From Aerococcaceae bacterium DSM 111176 (GTDB lineage Bacteria; Bacillota; Bacilli; Lactobacillales; Aerococcaceae), in assembly GCA_015863215.1 (NCBI GenBank), contig JACBXN010000018.1, positions 1-36,467 of the forward strand: a stretch of DNA of 36,467 bases. Direction: 5' to 3'. The notes beneath the pieces were generated by a model that was given only the letters and a program-made list of their open reading frames with translations, did no database searches and was not told the origin of the DNA. Position numbers and translations under genes: made by a program. Shown here in pieces: positions 1-10,374 of this stretch (position 1 is the first letter of the stretch; each line of letters starts with the position of its first letter).

Positions 1-30
1 TGTCTTACTATCAGCATCTCGGGACATCAT
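1..30 (-). CDS. Possible 5' end of a gene running off the left edge
   Basis: On the minus strand an open frame begins at ATG ATG (30-25) and reads MMSRDADSKT before the window ends. A weak GGGTGA lies upstream and a TATAAT-like hexamer is at 58-53. It lies downstream of the terminator at 65-107, so it would be a separate transcription unit. Ten residues are too few to assign a family, and the frame may be chance. Confidence 0.25.
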   Translation of the reverse strand, partial: MMSRDADSKT

Positions 31-64
31 GTTAATCACCCATTTTATTTTTATTATACAGGAA

Positions 65-107
65 AAACCCCTTGAAATCACTATATATCAGTGTTTTCAA
101 GGGGTTT
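65..107 (-). terminator. Rho-independent terminator of the ATPase operon
   Basis: AAACCCCTTGAAA (65-77) pairs with TTTTCAAGGGG (94-104). Additional TCAC/GTG pairing extends the stem towards the loop. Read leftward the hairpin ends in a U-run (complement of the A-run at 63-67), so it best serves the minus-strand genes at 178-1571. Confidence 0.8.
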
Positions 108-119
108 GTCTACAGCCTG

Positions 120-170
120 AGAGTCGCCTGGGCGACTCTTTCCTTTTGATTCCTTAGTTTGTAGTCTCAT
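120..170. repeat. GAGTCGC hairpin with TTTGTAGTC tail (dispersed cassette)
   Basis: AGAGTCGCC (120-128) and GGCGACTCT (131-139) form a 9-bp perfect stem with a TG loop, followed by TTTCCTTTT and then TTAGTTTGTAGTC. The same hairpin plus tail recurs at 22271-22320, and inverted at 31536-31592 and 32709-32766. It belongs to the intergenic repeat family described in the findings and could also act as a terminator. Confidence 0.7.
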
Positions 171-177
171 ACTAATT

Positions 178-333
178 CTATCCAAAATGCTTTTCTTTTA
201 ATTCCTGGAGCGCTGACTTGGCATCTTTTAACTCTCCGCCTTCATTCATTTCAGCTTCAGATTGTTGGATTGCTTCATCAATTTCGTCATCATTAATAGC
301 ATCTTGTTCCAGATTCGGTTTAATTTTAGTCAT
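178..333 (-). CDS. Small acidic protein, antitoxin-like, 51 aa
   Basis: The gene starts MTKIKPNLEQDAIND and ends ALQELKEKHFG. A good ribosome binding site (AAAAGGAGTGATAAG then ATG) and a position 35 bp downstream of the ATPase gene, ahead of the terminator at 65-107, support it as the second gene of that operon. The protein is rich in Asp and Glu and has a predicted amphipathic C-terminal helix. The C-terminal pattern (DAKSALQELKEKHFG) resembles the ends of Phd/YefM- or RelB-type antitoxins, but no DNA-binding domain is visible in 51 residues, so this is resemblance only. Function unknown. Confidence 0.65.
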   Translation of the reverse strand: MTKIKPNLEQDAINDDEIDEAIQQSEAEMNEGGELKDAKSALQELKEKHFG

Positions 334-368
334 CTTATCACTCCTTTTCTGCAATGATTCGTACGGCT

Positions 369-1571
369 CTACTCGTTTACTTCTAATAAAAAATCGATTA
401 AATTTTTATGCACAATCCCGTCTTGGCTGAAATCTAAGGTATCCATGGATAGGACATATTTGGGATAATTATCATTTATATCTTTATAGACACCGAACTC
501 GCGTTCACGTGTACTCTCGCTTTCTAACAGATAAGAGATTTGAAAGTATTCCACTCGGTTGTCTTTCGTTGCGATAAAATCAATTTCTTTGTTTCCTACT
601 TTTCCAATTTGCAATTGGTAGCCTCTTGACTTTAGTTCGATGCAAATGATGTTTTCTAAGGTTCGTTCAATATCTCGAATATTAGAGAATCCTCTTGCTT
701 GACGGAAGCCGTGGTCTGTGAGGTAATACTTTTCATCGACTTTGAGTAATTCCTTACCTAGAGTATTATATCTTGGAATTTTATTGATAATATAAGCTTG
801 CCCGCAGTATTCTAAATAATTCAGAATTGTATCGACTGAAATATTAATTTTCTCGCTTCTAAAATATTTCCGAATACTATTGGCTGAAAATGTATGTCCA
901 ATATTCTCCATCGCAAAGGTTAGAATTCGGTTGAACACCTCTACATCACGGATGCTATTGTATTCAATCACATCCTTAACGAGTACCGTATTATAAACAT
1001 CGTTGAGGTATGTATATGAGGCATCTTCTTCCAAATCAAAATATTGTAGAAAAGGCATACCACCTAATCTCAAATAGTGATTGAATAGTTCTGCTTTATC
1101 AGATACTTGATCCTTGAAAAGTTCAGTAAATTCAACGAAAGTAAATGGTTGCACCTCAACTGTGATGTACCTTCCTGCTAACAAACTGGCAAGGTCTCCA
1201 GATAACAATGTTGAGTTTGAACCTGTTAAATAAATATCACATTCTCTATCAACACGTAGCGCATTCACCACTCTTTCCCAATTTTCAATCAGCTGGATCT
1301 CATCCAGGAAAAAGTAAAGCTTCCCAGTGATTCCGTCCATTCGTTCGATTAAATAGTGTGACAAATCTGACGCATCTTTGATCGAAATAAACTCCAATGA
1401 CTCAAAATTTAAATGAATAATATTACTCTCAGGAACATCTTTCAAAAAGTATTCCTTAATATTTTCTAAAAGGGTTGATTTCCCAACTCTCCGCATTCCT
1501 GTAATGACCTTTATAATTGGCTTGTCCACAAAAGGAGCAATTTGTTGTAAATATTTTGGTCTATTAATCAT
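369..1571 (-). CDS. ATP-binding protein, AAA_14/DUF4143 family
   Basis: The 400-residue protein has an N-terminal P-loop ATPase domain. Walker A is GMRRVGKST (residues 25-33) and Walker B is LYFFLDEIQ (85-93), followed by a sensor-like LTGSNS. The C-terminal part carries the DUF4143 type domain, which resembles PD-(D/E)XK nucleases; the EIDF and YFQIS stretches near the end fit this. Such ATPases are widespread and their physiological role is unclear. The start follows GGAGGGATATC. The promoter region is filled by the inverted-repeat array at 1587-1833, whose first unit lies 16 bp from the start codon, so array and gene may be functionally linked; that is inference. The 51-residue acidic gene follows in the same direction. 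Confidence 0.9.
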   Translation of the reverse strand: MINRPKYLQQIAPFVDKPIIKVITGMRRVGKSTLLENIKEYFLKDVPESNIIHLNFESLEFISIKDASDLSHYLIERMDGITGKLYFFLDEIQLIENWERVVNALRVDRECDIYLTGSNSTLLSGDLASLLAGRYITVEVQPFTFVEFTELFKDQVSDKAELFNHYLRLGGMPFLQYFDLEEDASYTYLNDVYNTVLVKDVIEYNSIRDVEVFNRILTFAMENIGHTFSANSIRKYFRSEKINISVDTILNYLEYCGQAYIINKIPRYNTLGKELLKVDEKYYLTDHGFRQARGFSNIRDIERTLENIICIELKSRGYQLQIGKVGNKEIDFIATKDNRVEYFQISYLLESESTREREFGVYKDINDNYPKYVLSMDTLDFSQDGIVHKNLIDFLLEVNE

Positions 1572-1586
1572 GATATCCCTCCTTTA

Positions 1587-1833
1587 GTTTCTATTATAAT
1601 CGAAACAGGAGCTGTTTTCCACCTTGGATTCGATTACAGTCGAAACACATCAGTTATTTTCTGTTTCTATCGACTATAATCGAAACTGTTCTTCTGTTTT
1701 TGTCCCAACTTGGGACATCAATCAAATCCCAATCTCTATTTTGTCCCAGCTTGGGACATTATCATAATTTCAAAACCTGTTTTGTCCCAGTTTGGGACAA
1801 AAACCATCATCCTCTATCGACTATACTCGAAAC
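1587..1833. repeat. Mixed inverted-repeat array (GTTTC..GAAAC and TGTCCCA..TGGGACA units)
   Basis: Four units of a 20-bp near-palindrome (type K; left arm often GTTTC or TATCG, right arm TCGAAAC) end at 1606, 1646, 1686 and 1833. Three units of the perfect palindrome type A, TGTCCC-N5-GGGACA, are centred at 1709, 1750 and 1791. Spacing is 40 bp for K1-K3 and exactly 41 bp for A1-A3, and the A units sit inside the K series. The array fills the gap between the divergent ATPase and MetE-like genes. Confidence 0.85.
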
Positions 1834-1912
1834 TGATGTTGGTTTTAAAAATTTTTCACACACCCAAAATGCACAAATTTTCACAAATAAGGTGCAAACA
1901 CTTTCAATCTCT

Positions 1913-1950
1913 GTTTAATTATTATATAATTAAACTCACTAAATTATAAT
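1913..1950 (+). promoter_or_regulatory. Operator-like palindrome and -10 box of the MetE-like gene
   Basis: GTTTAATTAT (1913-1922), TAT, ATAATTAAAC (1926-1935) is a perfect 10-bp inverted repeat. TATAAT at 1945-1950 is a good -10 hexamer, so the palindrome overlaps the region where the -35 would lie, as expected for a repressor site. No SAM riboswitch or T-box features are visible in the short leader. Confidence 0.5.
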
Positions 1951-1971
1951 ACAACACAAGGAGATTTTATT

Positions 1972-3102
1972 ATGACAACAACTAATGCCCCTTTTCGTTA
2001 TGATGTCGTTGGTTCGTTCTTACGCCCACAAGCGTTGAAGGATGCGCGCCAACAGTTTGCGGATGGTCAAATTTCTGCTGAGGAATTGCGTGCCATCGAG
2101 GATAAAGAAATTATTGATTTAATCAAAAAGCAAGAAGCTGCTGGACTGAAATCAGTGACTGACGGGGAATTCCGTCGCCGTTACTGGCATACAGATTTTT
2201 TCTGGGGTCTAAATGGCGTGGAACGTAAGTCAGACGTAGCTGGATATGAGTTCGAAGGGATTACGACGCCGGGTGACACGGCTCGGATCGTAGGTAGACT
2301 CTCTGGCGAGAACCACCCTTTCGTAGAAGACTTTAAATTTGTGCGTGATAACGCATCCCAGGGAATTGTGGTGCGCCAAACGATCCCGGCGCCGGCGCAA
2401 TTTTTCAACGAAATTTTCGTATTCCATACGGACAAAAACTTGCCAGCGGCACAAGAAGTGTACCCAGAGCGCGAAGCGTTGTTAGACGACTTGGTGAAAG
2501 CGTACAAAACGGTCATCCAAGACCTGTACGACGCGGGGTTACGCAATTTACAACTCGACGACTGCTCGTGGGACGTGTTGTTCACACACGATGAGTCGCA
2601 ATTTTCAGACGAGGAAAGAGCCGAGCGCGAGCAATTAAAAGACGATTTGGTGACGATCAATAACCGCGTCATCGACGGCTTACCGGAAGATTTAGTCGTC
2701 ACAACCCACGTCTGCCGCGGAAACTTCGCCTCATACCACTTCGCAACAGGTGGCTATGCGAGCGTATCCGACCACTTATTCGCCCGCGAAAACGCCGACG
2801 CATTCTACTTAGAGTACGACACAGACCGCTCAGGCGGCTTCGAACCGCTAGCAGACTTGCCAAAAGGCAGCAAAGTCGTCTTAGGCCTCATCACGTCAAA
2901 AACAGGCGAACTCGAAGACAAAGAGGCAGTCAAAGCCCGCATCAAAGAAGCCAGCCAATACATCCCACTCGAAGACCTCTACCTCAGCCCCCAATGCGGC
3001 TTCTCCTCAACCGAGGAAGGCAACGCCCTCACCGAAGACGCACAATGGGCCAAAGTCGCCCTCGTCAAAGAAATCGCCGAAGAAGTGTGGGAAGACGCTT
3101 AA
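1972..3102 (+). CDS. MetE-like cobalamin-independent methionine synthase family protein (YxjG/YxjH type)
   Basis: The 376-residue protein matches the short, single-domain MetE-like family, which resembles the C-terminal catalytic barrel of cobalamin-independent methionine synthase. Candidate zinc ligands are the His and Cys of THVCRGNF, the Glu of the FYLEYD stretch and the Cys of LSPQCGFSS near the C-terminus, matching the H/C/E/C set of MetE. Family members are thought to methylate homocysteine, with the methyl donor unsettled. The start has the site AAGGAGATTTT. Codons in the 3' half are markedly C-ending compared with the 5' half. It is monocistronic, ending before the hairpin at 3163-3186. 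Confidence 0.85.
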   Translation: MTTTNAPFRYDVVGSFLRPQALKDARQQFADGQISAEELRAIEDKEIIDLIKKQEAAGLKSVTDGEFRRRYWHTDFFWGLNGVERKSDVAGYEFEGITTPGDTARIVGRLSGENHPFVEDFKFVRDNASQGIVVRQTIPAPAQFFNEIFVFHTDKNLPAAQEVYPEREALLDDLVKAYKTVIQDLYDAGLRNLQLDDCSWDVLFTHDESQFSDEERAEREQLKDDLVTINNRVIDGLPEDLVVTTHVCRGNFASYHFATGGYASVSDHLFARENADAFYLEYDTDRSGGFEPLADLPKGSKVVLGLITSKTGELEDKEAVKARIKEASQYIPLEDLYLSPQCGFSSTEEGNALTEDAQWAKVALVKEIAEEVWEDA

Positions 3103-3109
3103 TTTCTTA

Positions 3110-3157
3110 GGGAAAGTATAGCAGTAAAATATTGATACACTCGAAATTAAAGTATGT
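3110..3157. repeat. Conserved left-end signature of composite intergenic element
   Basis: GGGAAAGTAT (3110-3119) followed by TTGATACACT, GAAATT and AGTATG closely matches 15105-15155, and GGGAAAGTATGGCAGAGG recurs at 31280-31297. It begins 8 bp after the MetE-like stop codon and marks the left boundary of the repeat-rich region. Confidence 0.6.
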
Positions 3158-3162
3158 AAAGA

Positions 3163-3186
3163 CAGGAGTCGCTCGCGCGACTCCTG
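3163..3186 (+). terminator. GAGTCGC-type hairpin, terminator of the MetE-like gene
   Basis: CAGGAGTCGC (3163-3172), TCGC, GCGACTCCTG (3177-3186) is a perfect 10-bp stem followed by TTTCTTTG. It has the same core as the dispersed GAGTCGC hairpins and is placed correctly to end MetE-like transcription. Confidence 0.7.
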
Positions 3187-3230
3187 TTTCTTTGTTTGGG
3201 TGGGGGGGTGAGACTTTGATGGTGGGGGAT

Positions 3231-3533
3231 TTTTGTCCTGGGTTGGGACAAAATTCAAACAGTAAAATTTTGGTCAATAATTGACCAAATCTCAATTCGT
3301 AAAGATAGTTATGGTCACTTTCTTACCATAACGCAACTCTCAAAAAAAGTACCGGTCGCTTTCTTACCATAACGCAACTCTCAAAAAAAGTACTGGTCAC
3401 TTTCTTACCAAAAGGCAACTCTCAAAAAAAGTACTGGTCACTTTCTTACCATAACGCAACTCTCAAAAAAAGTACTGGTCACTTTCTTACCATAACGCAA
3501 CTCTCCAAAAAAGTCTTGGTAAGATTCTGACCA
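3231..3533. repeat. Inverted-repeat array: one TTTTGTCC unit plus seven TGGTNA..TNACCA units
   Basis: TTTTGTCC-N7-GGACAAAA is at 3231-3253. Seven units of type B, TGGTNA-N5-TNACCA, follow, centred at 3279, 3320, 3361, 3402, 3443, 3484 and 3525, exactly 41 bp apart. Units 2-6 are nearly identical over the full 41 bp (spacer ATAACGCAACTCTC then an A-run). Units 1 and 7 have diverged spacers but keep the palindrome and the spacing, which argues for selection on palindrome and phase. Confidence 0.9.
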
Positions 3534-3625
3534 AAACCCAAGCACTAAACCATAATCCCTCCACCATTCCCAACCAATTCCCCTCCCCATCTTAACCCTT
3601 ACACCAAACTACGGACTTCAATCGA
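3534..3625. repeat. Conserved C-rich block ending in CACCAAACTACGG
   Basis: A strongly pyrimidine-rich stretch with CCCAACCAATTCCCC, CTCCCCATCTT and CACCAAACTACGG then CTTCAATC. It is nearly identical to 15629-15713, and its end recurs at 22166-22184. In both long copies it directly follows a type-B palindrome unit. Confidence 0.7.
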
Positions 3626-3631
3626 AAAGAA

Positions 3632-3731
3632 AGAGTCGCCCGAGCGACTCTACCTCTCAAATAATGTCGCAATTAGGCTAAGTCCTAATTGCCTCCACAT
3701 CAAAAAGAAGTCAATTTCCGGAGAAATTGAC
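3632..3731. repeat. Three-hairpin cassette
   Basis: Three stems in series: AGAGTCGC/GCGACTCT (3632-3651), GCAATTAGG/CCTAATTGC (3669-3692) and GTCAATTTC/GAAATTGAC (3710-3731). Related cassettes are at 15747-15807, 22191-22288 (reverse order) and 32747-32843. It separates the 41-bp array on its left from the 51-bp array on its right. Confidence 0.75.
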
Positions 3732-3779
3732 CTCTGCATTTAAAGCCCTTAGATAGTTCTGGCGAATTAGAATGAAAAA

Positions 3780-3969
3780 TTATCATAACTAGTTTACTAG
3801 GCTAGAGTTGTGATAAAATACTGGCCTCGATTATCATAACATTACAACTAAACTGGTATTGTGATAATAACCAGGTCAAAAATATCACAACTCCAAGGTC
3901 CACTTAAAGTTATGATAATCAAAGCTCTCAAATATCAAAAAAGAAGCCAATTCCCGGAGAAATTGACCT
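3780..3969. repeat. TTATCATAACT..AGTTGTGATAA array (three units, 51 bp) plus decayed TCAATTTC hairpin
   Basis: Three type-C units with arms TTATCATAACT and AGTTGTGATAA and a 15-bp spacer are centred at 3798, 3849 and 3900, exactly 51 bp apart. The spacer sequences differ while the arms are kept. A partly decayed copy of the GTCAATTTC hairpin follows at 3946-3969. From there to the bglA stop codon (4076) nothing else was recognised. Confidence 0.8.
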
Positions 3970-4075
3970 CTATTTAGATTACCTGAGCCGGCGCATTATC
4001 CCAATCATCATATGTGGTATGCTTATTAATTAGGCTTTCTACCAAACCCAAACCCAGAACCATCATCAAACTCTC

Positions 4076-5554
<1,479 letters not shown>

Positions 5555-5581
5555 TCAAGTCCATAACAATCACCAACAAAG

Positions 5582-5611
5582 CCCCCTGAATTCTGAACGA
5601 ATCCGAGGGGG
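5582..5611 (-). promoter_or_regulatory. Intergenic stem-loop between bglP and bglA
   Basis: CCCCCT (5582-5587) pairs with AGGGGG (5606-5611), with weak inner pairing and no U-run long enough for efficient termination. It could modulate read-through or protect an mRNA end. Confidence 0.4.
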
Positions 5612-5630
5612 AATGCTATACTTTCAAAAA

Positions 5631-7610
<1,980 letters not shown>

Positions 7611-7676
7611 TTATTAACGACTTTTTCAACCTAACCACATACTCTCTAATCATTTAACCTCCCTTATAAAAAACAA

Positions 7677-7761
7677 AAAACCTAAATAGACCACAAAAAA
7701 TGCATGAAAAGACATTCTTCGCGTCTATTTAGGTTTTGCCTACATTACTAGTCACAATCCT
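7677..7761 (-). promoter_or_regulatory. RAT antiterminator/terminator leader of bglP
   Basis: Read on the minus strand, 7761-7731 carries AGGATTGTGACT followed by GTAGGCAAAACCT, a good match to the LicT/BglG RNA target. It overlaps the left arm of a terminator whose arms are 7723-7737 and 7677-7691 (CCTAAATAGAC pairs with GTCTATTTAGG) with a U-run after it. RAT and terminator are mutually exclusive. Confidence 0.92.
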
Positions 7762-7796
7762 AAAAATAGAATAGCGTTATTAAATTGTATAGGTAT

Positions 7797-7834
7797 AATT
7801 TATCATTCTTTGCAATGATTTGCAAGCGTTTTTT
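7797..7834 (-). promoter_or_regulatory. Promoter and cre box of bglP
   Basis: The minus strand of 7834-7821 reads AAAAAACGCTTGCA, a cre-like CcpA site. It overlaps TTGCAA (7825-7820), usable as -35. Seventeen bp on lies TGA then TAAATT (7802-7797), an extended -10. An alternative -35/-10 pair (7815-7810 and 7791-7786) also exists. Hexamers are imperfect. Confidence 0.6.
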
Positions 7835-7876
7835 TAATAATTATGCAATACTTTTAAAATATGTTAGAAATACTCT

Positions 7877-10354
7877 TTACTCTCCTGTAACATAAGTATT
7901 AGTACGCTCATCCTCAATTTGACCTTCGTAGTTCAATCCAAATCCAAAGTCATAGACATTTCCTTGGCTATCTTCATACGGTGTCATATCGTGCGCGACA
8001 TCTTCCAACTGCTCCTCTACCGTTTCCATATTCGCTGGGAATTGGATTGGAAGTAACCCTTGCGGTTCATGCAGCCCTAACATCACGTCAAATAACGCAT
8101 TATGGCTAATTTGGAATCCAACCACGATCGCATCCGCATCCGCTTCAAACTCCGACATCACCACCGGATTCTTCGCCTCAAGCGCTACAATCACCGGAAT
8201 ATCTGAACCCGATTCTTCAACCAACGCTTTAGCGTTAAGGAAGGCATCTAAATCATATTCATTTGAAATTTTGGACGTATTACCGAAGTAACTCCGATTT
8301 TCTTTAGAACCATCTTCGAGTAAGTCTCCACCAATCGATGTTTCACGGACAAATTCATTATCTGCTGTATAAGGACGATATTGCAGTGACAATGGATAAT
8401 AAGTTGATCCATCCTCTTCAATACCCGCATTTGAGAAGTTATCCCCATTATCCGGGCTTGCCATACCAACTAGGACTAAGTCAACATTGTCCAGATTTTC
8501 AGGTTGTTCAAATCCAGTGACATTTCCTTCCTCATCGGTAATTTCCGTATCCGTAATTACTTCACCGAAGTATTCGCTTGCTACTTCGACAGATAACGAT
8601 GGTCCAGCAAATGGCACGCCTTCACCAAAGACATTATCGAATGGATTACGCATGGTTGATGGGATATAAACCGTCATATCTTTATAAACTTCAGCATCTT
8701 CCACTGCTTGAATGGTGTTGTCTGCGTTTTTAAGCATAACCACTGAATCTAATTGAGCTTGGTAACCGGCTTCGACTTTATCTTCGCTTGCAAGCACGGA
8801 CTGTGAATCCTCCAAGTTTAAGTAAGGGTTTTCAAAAATACCTACATTAAAGAAGGACGTTAAAATTCGACGTGCACTATCTCTAAAACGTTCATCGGCA
8901 CTTTGTTCTAATTCACCGTTAGCATGAGCTTCTTCCCATAAATCATAGGCATCCAGAACAGGTTGTTTGTCATTATTACCACCGAACATATCAATACCGG
9001 CTTTAATAATTTCGAAATGTTTCTCAGCATCCGTTGTGCCTTCATGACCGTATGACGATCCCATTTCACCAAAGGTATTCGTGTTTTCACCCGTTACACC
9101 CCAGTCTGTAACCAGGATACCGTCGAATCCGTATGTCTCTCTTAAATCTTGAACGAGGTCTTCATTATAAGCAGACGCTTCATACTCTTCACCGTATAAT
9201 GGATTCCCTTCGCCGTCTAGTTGGATTGAATAAGACGTCATCATCGATGATACTGTTCCCGTTTCACCGGCTAAATCTAAACCACCGTTCACAAAGACTT
9301 CAATATGTTCTTGCGCGTTATCTCCTGGGAATACCGCGAATTTCCCTTCAAAGGTATGCGACTCACGACCACTCTCTCCGGGACCGTCTCCTGGATAATG
9401 TTTCGCCATCATCGCAACAGAATCCGCTCCCCAACCGATATCATTGCCTTCATCATCATAAGTGGATTGTGAGAAATTAATATATGCTTCAGTCATGTCT
9501 GTAGAAAGTCGGGCATCTTCCCCAAATGTTCCATCAACACGGAGCCATCTTGGTTCCGTTGCGAGTTCAATTTGTGGGCCTAATGCCATGGTAATACCTA
9601 ATGCACGGTACTCTTCGGATGACATTTCTGAGAATTCTTCCATTACTTCCGGGTTAAAGGTGGCCGCAATCCCTAAGTTAGATGGCCATCTTGAAATATC
9701 TGCCCCATCCGCATTATAAGCTGTCACATTCCCTGCGACACTACGTGGGTCTGAACTAAAGTTAACCGGAATAATGGGTTCTTCTTCTGACCCTAATGTC
9801 TCAACAAATGCTTGGAATTGATTTGACCAAGTCACTGTATCTTCCGCATTATTAGGTCCCGCGTGTAAGACATTTCTTAAATCATCATTTTCTAAATATG
9901 TTTTCTGGTCATCCGTTAAACCAGCCGCTTGGTCTCTTTCGTGACTACTGAATAACATTAATCCAGCCGCTTGATCAATTGAAATGACTTGAGATAATGC
10001 TTCCGCACGAGTTGTGGCATCTTCGCGCCAATCTTCAAAGACATCTAACTCGCCATTATTGTTTAAATCTCTGAAATAATACGTTTCCCCGTCTACATCT
10101 TCCGTTAAGATATTAATCCCACTATCCAATGAAAATGTAATGTCAGGCCCGTCATTTGGGTTCGTTAACAATCCAAAACGAGTCACACCATCTGTAAATT
10201 CTTCGTACTCAAAATCATAAGCTGGTGCTGTTTCTTCCGTTGTTTCTTGAGCCGATACTGATAAAGTTGGATTCCACGTATCTACTGCATTAACAATGGG
10301 CGCACCGAGTAATGCTAAACCACATAAACCGATCAACGTTCTTCTAAACTTCAT
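7877..10354 (-). CDS. Secreted GH3 beta-glucosidase-like glycoside hydrolase
   Basis: An 825-residue protein with an N-terminal Sec signal (MKFRRTLIGLCGLALLGAPI, probable cleavage near VSAQ at about residue 36), so it acts outside the cell or at its surface. The GH3 N-terminal barrel includes KHYPGDGPGES and the nucleophile Asp in GILVTDWGV. The C-terminal alpha/beta domain carries the rest. An Asp/Asn-rich calcium-binding-like loop (DLNNNGELDVFED) lies near residues 75-87. No LPXTG anchor or C-terminal membrane segment is seen. It starts 20 bp after the EIIBCA gene and shares its transcript, which is noteworthy because an extracellular hydrolase is co-expressed with a phosphorylating importer. 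It probably frees glucosides or short oligosaccharides for uptake; exact substrate unknown. Confidence 0.9.
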   Translation of the reverse strand: MKFRRTLIGLCGLALLGAPIVNAVDTWNPTLSVSAQETTEETAPAYDFEYEEFTDGVTRFGLLTNPNDGPDITFSLDSGINILTEDVDGETYYFRDLNNNGELDVFEDWREDATTRAEALSQVISIDQAAGLMLFSSHERDQAAGLTDDQKTYLENDDLRNVLHAGPNNAEDTVTWSNQFQAFVETLGSEEEPIIPVNFSSDPRSVAGNVTAYNADGADISRWPSNLGIAATFNPEVMEEFSEMSSEEYRALGITMALGPQIELATEPRWLRVDGTFGEDARLSTDMTEAYINFSQSTYDDEGNDIGWGADSVAMMAKHYPGDGPGESGRESHTFEGKFAVFPGDNAQEHIEVFVNGGLDLAGETGTVSSMMTSYSIQLDGEGNPLYGEEYEASAYNEDLVQDLRETYGFDGILVTDWGVTGENTNTFGEMGSSYGHEGTTDAEKHFEIIKAGIDMFGGNNDKQPVLDAYDLWEEAHANGELEQSADERFRDSARRILTSFFNVGIFENPYLNLEDSQSVLASEDKVEAGYQAQLDSVVMLKNADNTIQAVEDAEVYKDMTVYIPSTMRNPFDNVFGEGVPFAGPSLSVEVASEYFGEVITDTEITDEEGNVTGFEQPENLDNVDLVLVGMASPDNGDNFSNAGIEEDGSTYYPLSLQYRPYTADNEFVRETSIGGDLLEDGSKENRSYFGNTSKISNEYDLDAFLNAKALVEESGSDIPVIVALEAKNPVVMSEFEADADAIVVGFQISHNALFDVMLGLHEPQGLLPIQFPANMETVEEQLEDVAHDMTPYEDSQGNVYDFGFGLNYEGQIEDERTNTYVTGE

Positions 10355-10374
10355 AAAATTGTTATCCCCTTTTC

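Noticed and set aside
1700-1949. Two overlapping plus-strand open frames (72 and 79 aa)
   Set aside because: They run through the palindrome array, encode repeats of the TGTCCC unit, and lack ribosome binding sites; they are by-products of the repeats.
1834-1971. SAM riboswitch or T-box upstream of the MetE-like gene
   Set aside because: The leader is too short and lacks the conserved T-box sequence and any multi-helix structure ending in a terminator.
3007-3295. Minus-strand frames of 83 and 62 aa at the end of the MetE-like gene
   Set aside because: Antisense to a clear gene and across a terminator; composition is that of low-complexity non-coding DNA.
3269-3533. Iterons of a replication origin
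   Set aside because: Exact 41-bp palindromic units at several chromosomal loci, with no Rep gene and no AT-rich unwinding region beside them.
7877-7960. Cell-wall anchor at the C-terminus of the GH3 enzyme
   Set aside because: The C-terminus ends in a polar EDERTNTYVTGE with no LPXTG motif or hydrophobic tail.
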